Assembly: GCA_027924585.1 (NCBI GenBank)
Contig: BSBM01000059.1
Coordinates: 1,736,001-1,800,000 of the forward strand
Direction: 5' to 3'
Length of the DNA: 64,000 nt
From: Larix kaempferi
Taxonomy: Eukaryota > Streptophyta > Pinopsida > Pinales > Pinaceae
The translations under genes were made by a program, and so were the position numbers. Below, one piece after another: positions 12,001 to 21,799 of the stretch. A model generated the notes under the pieces. The model did no database searches, had not been told where the DNA came from, and saw nothing but the letters and a program-made list of their open reading frames with translations. The number at the start of each line of letters is the position of its first letter. The stretch's first letter is position 1.

Positions 12001-12950
12001 CATAAAAAAAAACGAGATATTCATAGTAGTGTAATCACCATTTAATCACATGGAAATATTCATAATAAGCATGAATAAAGCGAATGACAACAGTGGAAAT
12101 CGAATGTTAACAGAAAAACCGAAACATTTAGTTATTGTACTAGTCATATTTAGTTACTACATTTAGCATTTACTTGAAGAGACATAGTTTCCGATTGTCC
12201 ACAGTTACCCTGGACCGTGGAAGCCACATCTATTCGATTTAAGTTGTAATCGATCAACAACTCTTCACATGCAAGTATTGTTTTTATTGCACATACAAAT
12301 ATATGATGATGTTCACGTGCCTCGAATTCGCAATTTGGTTGCTTATTTGTTATCACTGGTCGTGTACTATTTATAAAGCCAACAACGTTTCCGGACACTT
12401 TTTGTCTCCCATCAATATACATAGTCGCCCCTTTGTTTTTATTGTTTTCTGCTAGTTGAATATAATTCGCGGCAAGTCCGTATCTCCGCATACTTTGAGT
12501 ATATTGGACCAAGATCAACCAATTATTGTATCTATATAGTGGTCCTACATACTCCATCAATTCAGTTACAGTGCCATAGCGGACCTTTATTCCATCCATG
12601 GAAAATAGCCCCAATCCATGTAAGGACGAAGGAGCGATGCGATACATCCTCCCATTGATGAGGAAATCTATGTCCACTTGAGGTAGCATATTAGGTACCC
12701 ATCGTTGCACTAGATGTTTATACCTCGATGGCAAATAAATTTCTGCTATGCTCTCAGCATCATAATTACACGACCCACCGTTGGCAATAAAATATTTCAT
12801 GCGTCTATGAAATCTTTTCCTTATCTTTTCAGATCTAGTTGACATAGAACCGGTAGATCTAGTACAACTTGTCTCACTTTCAAACTCTCCGAGTATATCT
12901 TCATCATCACTTGACGAAGATAGATCTGACAGATACCTATTTGGTGGTAC
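9073..12950 (-). CDS. SET-domain / TnpA-like (Transposase_24) fusion gene of the CACTA element
   Basis: This spliced minus-strand gene was reconstructed from GT-AG sites. The first recognised exon (12950-12174; ATG at 12845) carries a SET domain. GLGLF (residues 77-81 from that ATG) is the SAM-binding GxG motif, YIDGR is at 133-137, NVVGFINST at 143-151, NCEF at 161-164 and CEELLIDY at 183-190. The usual NHS is NST here. Later exons are 11401-11327, 11221-11030, 10920-10581, 10487-10148, 10040-9944, 9839-9723, 9633-9531, 9439-9356 and 9257-9073. From 11401 onward every junction keeps one frame. The 10487-9944 exons hold the Transposase_24/TnpA domain (WNSQDSTKRDELMDHIVNLF, EKEWKALIDDAKE, then ETKARMEKHGQHRLGQGGYR). 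A single in-frame TAG interrupts the frame at 9755-9753. TnpA binds subterminal repeats; the SET domain would methylate lysine. The fusion is inferred from splice phase, and an upstream exon may be missing. Confidence 0.75.
11327..12240 (-). repeat. Tandemly duplicated short exon with flanking intron
   Basis: Four related coding segments occur in a row: the end of the SET exon (DVASTVQGNCGQSETMSLQ), exon 11971-11895 (GKAHDASTVRGDRGRSESTP), a segment at 11622-11545 (GKAPTASMVEGDRGRSHS) and exon 11401-11327 (DRGKAPVAFTTSVHRGHSPS). The intron sequence between them is duplicated too: words such as AACATTTAGTTATT and GCGAATG.TAACAGTG recur before the copies. The third copy lacks an AG acceptor, and the second ends in a different splice phase, so these two may be skipped. 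A 48-nt unrelated in-frame exon (11763-11716, DYAHGHGAEHVSSTSE) sits between copies two and three. Confidence 0.7.
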
Positions 12951-13016
12951 CTACACTCGAGAAAACAACAATAAACAAGACGGTACTTTGTTTCTTCTTT
13001 GAAAGTACACATTTAC

Positions 13017-14934
13017 TTAGTTAAACACATTTACTTCCCTCAAATCTGAGACTTAGGAGGGACATGCCGAACCCTAGTGGGTGTAGTGTTACAAATCTCA
13101 GCTGAAGTGTTTGGTATTGGGAGGACGATTTGTGTCAGGAAGAGACCAAGTTACAGTGCCATAAAAAGCTGTCCATATGACACCACATTCATCACTGTAG
13201 GTTGTGAACTCTTTTGTGGACTGATATTGCACATTTGGGGGTCTTTTTCTCTTGTGGGGAGAACAAAACCACCGAGGACAACAAATTAAGGAAGTTAACT
13301 AGTATATCACCCGGTTTTGGTCCTTCCGACATTGCTGGGCCTATTATTGGCAGCCTACCCTCTTTCTTTGAATGGCATATTTTTGGCAGCCTATCCTTCA
13401 TTTTTAAAATTTACATGCTGGTATTTTATGCTAATGCATATCACTCAACTAAGAAACATTATTTGACTATATCATCCCAACAAACCATAACTACAGTGAG
13501 AGGGTCCACTTAGGAGTACATTGCAGCAGTGTTTGTAACTGTTTCATGTCAAATACATCTTAACCAAATAATCAGTAAAATACTACAGCAGAGAACGCAA
13601 AATACATTAGCTAACTTAGGTGAGATATTACACCTTAGACATGTTGCAAATTTCAAATTCATGCAAAGTGGCACTCAAATGGCCATGAAAAATTTGATTT
13701 TCAAAGACTTTCAATATTACGAGGATCTTTTTTGTATCAAGCTTTAGCAAGCAACTTGTAGGATATATTTTCAGACATTATGTGTATATTGATTTTCCGA
13801 CTATATTGATTTTAAAAAAAAAAATAAAAAAATTCAATCAAGAATGAGCGTATTTATCAACCAAGCAGGAGGACCAAACCAGAAAAATGTCAACCTGAGA
13901 GTAGTATGGTGAACAACCAGAAATGAATTTATATTAACAAGGGAAATTAACAACAACGACTCAGTTAAGGGAGATTGACATTTATTAACTCTCCACAATA
14001 TCTCAATAATTCAATTGGACATGTGTACACATCAATATACTTTAATAAGCAATACTGAAATGAGCAGGTGTACACATCAATATACATTTCATTTAATAAG
14101 CAAGTATTGAAATTAAATAGCAAGACATAAATTAAACATAGTTTTCATATCTTTCAACTTTTCATATTTAGCACTCCCAAGCCTGGGTAAGAGTATCAGT
14201 ATATGAGTTTAAGTTCAGATCAGCATAGGTCATTGTTCAAAGGACATTGATCATGTAGCCCACTAAGAAATAATCAGAAAACTATGTCAAGTCAAACGTG
14301 GGTGAGGGTACCATGAACAAAATAAAAAAAATGGTACAAGTTAAAAAGATGATAATGGGTGTTATGACCGAACTCCCTTTGTACCAAAGGGTGTACCACA
14401 ACCAAAGTACCCAAAATACCAAAGAAATAAGTTAAAGAATAACTTAAGGTGGGTAAGTGACCCTAATAATCACAAGTCAGCTACATGGGAATCATCTCTT
14501 GCTAGCTGACTAGTGGGTTGACTTTGGGGTTTTGGAACTATTTCATGCTATAGAACTGGATAACATCAACTATTGAGGACTTTGAATTGAGTGTAACAAG
14601 GCTGATTTCCTCTCGAATGTTGTTATTTAATTATTTATCCTAATGGTATCAATGACCTCTTTAATAGACTGTTATTAAGGTATCTATGCCTCCAAATAAC
14701 TACAAAATATGCCAAATAAGGGGAACACTCTAGTCTCCCAAGCAAGCAAACAATCGAAGGATGCCACCTTAGCACCTGATAGTCAAAATCCTAGAGGTCA
14801 TTGATACCATTAGGATAAATAATTAAATAACAACGTTTGGGACCAATGTGTTAGTTGCAATTAAATGTGTGGGGAATGTTATGTAAGACCCTCAAACAAC
14901 CCTTATACACCACATGTGCTTGATGCAAACATTC
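13017..14934. other. Unassigned stretch between the SET-TnpA gene and the duplicated block
   Basis: No recognisable gene. A segment at 14280-14480 (words CTTAAGGTGGGTAAGTGACC, AATCACAAGTCAG) resembles the repeats at 7270-7750, so the block is linked to the shuffled repeats. Short open frames on both strands near 13080-13510 have no motif. Confidence 0.4.
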
Positions 14935-15145
14935 AAATCCTTGACAATTTAAGCCTTAACTTAAGTGAAATCAACAAGAGATATAAGTGTTGGAAACAAC
15001 TAAACCATGACTACAATGATAGCTGAAAATCTAATGTGCATTAAGGCAATCTTGAAAATTCGAAAACACCATGCATACAAAGAAGAAATGAAGTCCATGT
15101 TCATAGTCTCATGATGAATAGGATTGTCATTGATGACAACATAAA
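14935..15145. repeat. Direct duplication, copy 1 (partner 16783-17025)
   Basis: The segment beginning ATCCTTGACAATTTAAGCCT and ending in the CATTGATGACAACAT region is repeated about 1.85 kb downstream in the same orientation. Similarity is high in two blocks; between them the copies differ in length. The duplication brackets the coding remnant at 15335-16090, which could therefore have entered with a flanking repeat. Confidence 0.75.
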
Positions 15146-15334
15146 AGTAACTAACCATTATGGAAAACATCTAAATTTTTTTATGACTTTCAAAAGTAAG
15201 ATCTAAAAGTTTTATGACTTTCTTTTCAGTCTTTATGACAATTTGAATGGACAGGCCCCACTCATAGCCAAATACTTTTGATATATTTACAACTCATCAG
15301 AGTATGGGGGACCATATAATTCTCAAAAAACATT

Positions 15335-16090
15335 GGATTCAGTATCCCATGCCTTTGAATAAAGAGGCCTCAGGACCACGCATCTATTCTGATGCATGTG
15401 GACGTCTATGTGGGTTTTGACAAGCCACTGTTGTTGGTTTTTAATGTAGTACCCAAGGATTTGAGCCTCAGTAAGATTTGTCTGCAAAATATCTTTGACC
15501 TATTCGAGAGATTCTCTAACTTCCCGTTTTAGATTATAAATAACAGTTGGTTCTAATGCTGTCAGGTTGATGCCGAATGACCGCCACCAGTCTCTAATCC
15601 AATCAGGGACGTAGAATGCAGGATCCTCATAGATTTATGGAATTTGAAGTCCAAACTTTAGCATGGTATAATATGTTCTATTTGTATTTTCTTTTCTCAA
15701 GAATTTCCACCATAATTTTTTATATTTTTCATAAGTGTGTGTAGTACTTGGAAACCGGAGACTAGCATCTTGATGTGGCCATGCTTCCAAAGAATTTATC
15801 CGGTTAATACAGTAGTATTGTTGGTCTAGTTGTAGCCCGGGGTGAGGTGTAGAGCCCTCCGTCGAGATTAAGTTAAGATCTTGGTAGAGTTGTGTTAACC
15901 AATTGCTTGCATCAGCTGCTTTTCCTAGGGAGTTGTTGTAAATCATCTCCGGTACAATACTGGATCCCATAGGCATTCTTTTGAGTTCTGGCACTATTCT
16001 AATAAAAGCATAAGATCCATGTAAGTTAGCATCTAACACTTCAGCATGTCTCAACTCCCACCTAGGTTTCTAGTCTTGCATATAATCCAA
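15335..16090 (-). pseudogene. Unrecognised coding remnant
   Basis: The minus strand reads as one long frame with only a few stops. A clean 139-residue part (16054-15635) contains SYAFIRIVPELKRMPMGS, QLDQQYYCINRINSLEAWPH and LWWKFLRKENTNRTYYTMLK. After one stop the same frame continues with YEDPAFYVPDWIRDWWRSFG, NLTEAQILGYYIKNQQQWL and THIDVHMHQNRCVVLRPLYS. Codon use and amino-acid balance look like real protein. I do not recognise the family. The Trp-rich and Gln-rich composition might suit a retroelement structural (gag-like) protein, but this is a guess. It lies inside the CACTA element between two direct repeats, and its true ends are unknown. Confidence 0.5.
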
Positions 16091-16782
16091 CCAACTCATA
16101 TTATCATTGATAGTATAGATATGATTTTTTCCTCTGGTCCAAGCAGATATTTTCATGTTTACTTGTGGGTTATGGGCCCACTGGATTCCGCTTTGACCTT
16201 CTACGCTCGCTTGCCTCGTGCTCGCTTGCACCAGGATCGCTTGTTAAAAATTAACATCATTCTCCTGTGTCAAATATTATCTTATTAGTAACCATTGTGG
16301 TACTTTGGTGCAAATGTTTTTCCTAACTCATTGTTTCTCCATATTGTGTGCCTAGTGCCACCTCTCTATGTCAATGCATAAATCAACCTCTTCTTGGTTT
16401 GTGGTTCTAGTTGGCCTTGTTTTGGGTCTTGTAGTGGTTCTATAATGTCATGGCCATAGTCATTGACACATTAAAAAACCTTAGATCTAAGCCCGAGGTG
16501 AATCATGATTCAGAGTCAAATCCCAATTGCTAGTACCTCGTAGTCGTCAGTGATCACTCGTCACCTTGCAAAGCTAAGCGGTGAGTGCATGACATGAGTG
16601 AGTGAATGAGTTAGTGTACCAAGGTTTATTTCCTCCCGAATTTTATTATTTAATAATATACCATCAGAAACAATCCCACCATGGTGATGTGCTCTATAGA
16701 GCAAAAACCATAGAAAATCATGCATTAGAACAACTCCATCAGCAGTAAATCTGCCTTTTTGTCTTCAATACTAATGTTAAAA

Positions 16783-17025
16783 TCCTTGACAATTTAAGCC
16801 TTAAATTAAGTGAATCAACAAGAGATATAAGTGTTGGAAACAACCAAACCATGACTAACACCCAATAAATAGTGTGCAACTATAAATAGTGAAGGACAAC
16901 CATAACATGGGCTCCTAATAAGTCAATTTTGATAATTCGAAAACACCATGCAATCAAAGAAGAAATGAAGTCCATGTTCATAGTCTCATGATGAATAAGA
17001 TTTTCATTTATGACAACATTAATGA
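16783..17025. repeat. Direct duplication, copy 2 (partner 14935-15145)
   Basis: Second copy of the segment at 14935. The words AAGAGATATAAGTGTTGGAA and GAAGTCCATGTTCATAGTCT occur in both, in the same order and orientation. A minus-strand open frame of 120 residues (17242-16880) overlaps it. It has no recognised domain, and because half of it is repeat I do not call it a gene. Confidence 0.75.
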
Positions 17026-17343
17026 CAAAGAACATTGATTGACAAACCAATGCCAAGTCTTTCGAAGGATGATGACAACATTGGAGAAGACATGCCAATC
17101 GACTAATTTTCATGATCTCCCTAATATTTGCCTCTAACAGCTCTTTGAAAAGGGATTTGAAATTAATGTTTCCAGCCTCAGCTTTGTCCATGATGGAGAC
17201 AACCTTAGTTAAGGCTTGTAAACATTGATAATCCATCAACATCTAAATAATCCATCAACATCTAAATAACATGAGCTCTAGTCTTTTAATACAATAATTA
17301 AAAAATCAACAACTTTGTGTCCTAGGCACAAAATGTTACATAT

Positions 17344-17946
17344 TATGGGTTGAAATTGCATTCTACCAATGAATTGCCTACTGATACTGGACCTACTTCT
17401 ACTTACAATCTGACTTTGGGTGCCTTAACTACTAGAAGTGAAAAGAGTGTGTCCGTAGACGTTGATAGTGACAAGAGAGCATCTCTGTATATTGATGGTG
17501 ACATGAGTGATCTTGTACTTGAATTTCACAAAGTTCCATCTTCTATTTTAGAGTTTTCATCTAATATTGGCTTTCCGGCTAATACTGGACCCACTTCAGT
17601 TTACAGTCTCCCTCCAGGTGATGAAATTACTACTAGAAGTAACAAGAGAGAATTTGTAGATGTTGATGGAGACAAGAGTGTTGTAGATGCTAAGAATGAC
17701 AAGAGTTTGCTTTTGCAGACATAATGTACACCTGATGAAGTTCATGAATTTCCATCATCTGAGTTGAAATTGCATGCTAATAATGAATTTCTTGCTGAAA
17801 CTGGGGCTATGGTATCTTACAGTCTTCCTATGGGTGTTGAACCTACTATTAGAAATGAAGAATTAGCATCTATAGATGTTGATGTTGAGAATAGTGCTTT
17901 CATAGATGTTCAGTTGGTTGATGTTGGGGATTATGATTACATATAG
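17344..17946 (+). pseudogene. Three-unit 69-residue repeat protein fragment
   Basis: A single plus-strand frame with one TAA (17722-17724) encodes three diverged units of 68-70 residues, starting near 17347, 17551 and 17761. Each unit follows the scheme L(K/E)(L/F)H/S..N..F/L...TG....Y.LP.G...T.R......VDVD.DKS. Examples are LPTDTGPTSTYNLTLGALTT in the first, FPANTGPTSVYSLPPGDEIT in the second and FLAETGAMVSYSLPMGVEPT in the third. The product is acidic and Ser/Thr-rich, with no hydrophobic segment. I do not recognise the family. The beginning is not defined and the frame closes at TAG 17944-17946, so this is probably a captured fragment of a repetitive protein. Confidence 0.5.
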
Positions 17947-18039
17947 ACTAGTGGGGAGACGCTGGTCCAAGGCAATCAACCTACAATAATTGTTGACATA
18001 TTAGAGATAGGGTTTTTCCCTCAATAACCAATAACGAAG

Positions 18040-18850
18040 CACAAAGCCATATGGAATATACCATGAATTCATAATCGGTCCAAATATCCAACATATTATT
18101 CACCATACGTTGAAATTACTAACTATATAATACTAGTAACATAACCAGTTACATACCAGTAATGATAAACAAAGCATAACCTGTAAACAAAGCATAACTA
18201 GTACTAGGACAAAGCATAACTAGCAACAAAGGACCAAGCATAACCTGTAAACTAACTCATTTCCATATCGAATTAACCACCTCATCCATAATCAATTCAT
18301 AATTGGAACATTTATCCAATACAAATATCAATAGTTGGATGAGGATGATACCACACACTAAGGAACAAAAGCCCAATGCATAATTGTTATGGCACCTCCC
18401 TAATAACATAGCAGAAACCCTACCAAAGCATAACGAGTAACAAAGGACCAAACATAACCTGTAAAAATACTCATTTCCATATCGAATTTACCACCGCATT
18501 CATAATCAATTCATGATTGGACATATCTCCAACACAAATATCAATAGTTGGCAGAGGACGATACCATGCACTAAGCAGCAGAAACCCGATGCAATATTTA
18601 ATGGAACCTCCCTCATAACAGAGAAAAAATCCTACCAAAGCACTTGCAATAACAAAGGACCAAGCATAACCTGTAAAACTACTCGTTGCCATATGGAATT
18701 TACCACCACATTCATCGTCAATTCATGATTGGACTATATCTCCAACACAAATATCTATAGTTGGCAGTAGATGATACCACACACTAAGCAACCGAAACCA
18801 GGTGCAAAATTTTTATGCCTTCTCCTTCATAACACAAGAAAAACCCTACC
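18040..18850. repeat. 213-bp tandem repeat
   Basis: Units begin with ACTCATTTCCATATCGAA near 18255 and 18469 and a diverged ACTCGTTGCCATATGGAA near 18681, giving spacings of 214 and 212 bp. Each unit contains CACAAATATC.ATAGTTGG, GATACCA.(A/G)CACTAAG and CATAACCTGTAAA in order. A partial copy precedes them near 18040. No protein frame is kept across units. Confidence 0.8.
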
Positions 18851-19389
18851 TCAACAAAAACCCTACCTTGACAAATACTTACAACAAAATACTTAGAAAT
18901 TAAAACAAAGGGACAACCCCTAACTCTGCAAATACATTGCATATCTCCTTCTAGCAATACCATACGGGCTTTCATAGGTATTGAGGGAAAAACCCTATCT
19001 CAACAATCAACACAAGCAACCATTTAGGGTCTACCAATACTAGCTCTATCTCCAACATTGTTTTTTAGACAAATTTGAGTTCCATTACTGCAAATCTGGT
19101 GAATGAGTTCCACCTGAAATACTAAATTAATGTCCCAGGTGAAGACATCGCCAATGTATGAATGGTACTAGGAATGCTACTACCGCCCCATGTAAGGGTA
19201 CTAGGAATGCTACACCATTAGGAAAACATGATGAATTTGACTTGGACAAGTCAGCCTCAAATAATTTAGAAAACAATACGAATATCCAGAGATTCAAAAT
19301 AAAATCAAAACCACCTAATTAGCAAATGAAATCAAAACCACCTAATTCGCACCCAAAAATGCAGAGATTCGACTCAATAGAGGAGGGTT

Positions 19390-19600
19390 TCAACTTACAA
19401 TTTCCATTGAGGGTCTGCGGGGATATGCAGACACGGCCAGAGCGGGTGCCCCAAATAAACTAACTTCAATAGCCCTCGTAGCAATTACACAGTGAAAGTT
19501 GCATAGTGAGGGTCTGCGGGGATATGCAGACACGGCCGGAGCGGGTGCCCCAAAGAAACCAACTTCAATAGCCCTCATAGCAATTGCACAGTGAAGGAGA
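19390..19600 (-). repeat. In-frame 33-codon tandem duplication in a small GC-rich ORF
   Basis: On the minus strand an ORF of 62 residues contains two copies of a 33-residue unit (RAIEVGFFGAPAPAVSAYPR and RAIEVSLFGAPALAVSAYPR, then RPS). The DNA period is exactly 99 bp (GGGTCTGCGG at 19411 and 19510). The frame ends next to a GT-AAGT sequence, so it could be an exon ending in a donor site. The GC-rich sequence up to about 19690 looks like the 5' part of a captured gene. No domain was recognised. Confidence 0.55.
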
Positions 19601-19690
19601 ACACGAAATTGTAGCCGGTTGCATGCAGGGGGGTGCCGTCGAACCAGAGCAACAGAGCGTTTTGGCCAAGCTCGACAGAGACAGGGATGA

Positions 19691-21799
19691 CGTTTTGGTT
19701 ATGTTTTGTTTGATGTTTAAAATATTATAATATCATATTAATTAAATTATAATATACATTAATTAAATTATAATATATATTAATTAAATAGTAATATAAT
19801 GGGACTTTGTGTGTGTGCTAATTGTGTTGATGGTTCTAGAATAGTCGTTGCAACATTGCAACACAAACAATGCTCAAGGGTGCTTTGGTTAGGGTAGAAT
19901 TATACAAGTGTTGGTGACCTATTATGTGGCACAATTCCTTATATCTGAGGCATTTTTGGTATGGAACTCACCCTTCTATCATATAGACATGGTTCACTAC
20001 CAATGTAGGCACAAATATTGCATTATCCCTAATTTGTTAGGGGTTTAACGAGGCCTACGGTGGTGTGAGAAAGGGGTTGTCAAGGCTCAACATTTATTAT
20101 AAGGAATCCCAGATCTAGTGGAATCATTGGTAGGAGGATTGCGATTGGAAATTATGGGCAGAGAACCATGCCATGGATGAAGGTACTATGAAAATGGTAT
20201 CACAAATGTTGAAGCTGAGGGAATTATTGGATAGGGAATTCACCACCTTAATATTGGTCACTAGTTCACAATATTTAGAATCGAATACTCAACTAGGAGC
20301 TTTGAAATCCTTAGTAATTAGAAAAAGTATGGCTCGCTTACAACTCCCACGAGAGTTAGTTTTATATCCTTCCCCTTTGACCTTTGCAGCACTTGCGGAT
20401 CCCTCACTCAATGGATTCTCTTGGGTAAGCAATGAGTATGTGGACATTCAAGTTGATGGACTCCTAATCCAACTATGGGGTATCAAATAGTTGCAATCAA
20501 CTATATGGGTTGACTTTATGTGGACATGCATGCAACAAATTCAACAATGGAGACTTAAGTAAGGCCAAATGGGTAGAATTTCTACTTTATTTTTTATATT
20601 TTTAGAATATTTTTCCATGTCGTTTTGTTGTTGTCTCAATTTCTGCCCTAACACCCTGTCGAGGCAATTTATCTTGGATTAGGGTAAATTATGTTGGAAA
20701 ATTTTTGATGAAGAATTATATCTTTTTGTTTGTTGGAAAAAACTAGTTCATCCATAAATTTTTGCCATTCAAAATATGCCCTTTATTATGAAGTAAAAGC
20801 ACTAAAAGGATTTAAATAAATAGAATATGAAGAAAAAAAAGATGGCGATATTAGTAACACCAAATTATTTAAAAAATGACTTAAAACCAACTTTTAAAAC
20901 ATTACTACATCAATTAAATAAATAGCTCATAAAAAGGGCGTTGATCGTAGGAGAACCACTTTTAATTTGGGAACATATTTCAAGAATCTTTCGCTAAAAT
21001 ATTTTACATAGTCTATTTGTAACATTATTGTTTTTTCCCACTTAATCTTAGTTTCTAAGACTTAGTAAAACATATAAATGAAATCCATAATGTGTTTTTA
21101 TAAAAACTTGGTTAATAAAAATGATAAATAAAAAATTATTTGCAGTGCCCATTCACCAAGTGAATTGCTTCTTTTTCTTGTTTATGAAGAAAAACGTAAG
21201 TAGTCACTTAACCCATTCTATTAGAAATGAGTTAACACAAGGCCTAATTGCCATCACATAATGGATCACGATCAAAGGACATCAATATGTGATGGAGTTT
21301 AAGAAGTCCATGTACTTTGATACGGAAGCACAAACATCTTATTAAAAATGAAACGCAAAAATGATATTGTTAATAATGACTATTAGTTTAAGAAGCATAA
21401 AAAAGATATTGTTGATTATCATTTTTGTTTAGCAAGACCAAAATAACTAAGTAACACAGAATAACATAATAGCTACTAAGTAATAACAATTGTAGCAATT
21501 TAAGTTACCAATCCATTTTTATAAAACTTATGATAATTGTTCTAATATGAAATAACCCATAAATTAACACATAAATCTTATAACTTCATTTTGTATCTTT
21601 CTCAATCGACACATGTTCGATTCAAACCATTACCACTACAACCTCCAGGAACACCCACGCTACTACAGATGTAGAACATAATTAGATTAGAAAACTAATT
21701 TTCAAATATAACCAAGTTAATCAGCAAAATGAACATATGGTGAGTGCATTTACTTTAACCTAAAAACATTGCGTACCTCTACTTTTCAACAATTAAATA
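19691..21799. other. Unassigned stretch with one 105-residue ORF
   Basis: The only notable frame is plus 20173-20490, encoding 105 residues (with LQLPRELVLYPSPLTFAALA and EYVDIQVDGLLIQLWGIK). It looks protein-like, but I recognise no family and it has no homologue elsewhere in the window. The rest is AT-rich, with an (TTAATTAAATTATAATATA)-type run at 19735-19800. Confidence 0.35.

Noticed and set aside
12821-13012. Minus ORF of 63 residues overlapping the SET exon
   Set aside because: It is in another frame of the exon beginning at 12950. The acidic frame leading into the SET domain is the plausible one, and joining the ATG near 13012 by the short GT-AG interval gives the wrong phase.
16880-17242. 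120-residue minus ORF as a gene
   Set aside because: Half of it overlaps a direct repeat whose other copy (14935-15145) does not keep the frame.
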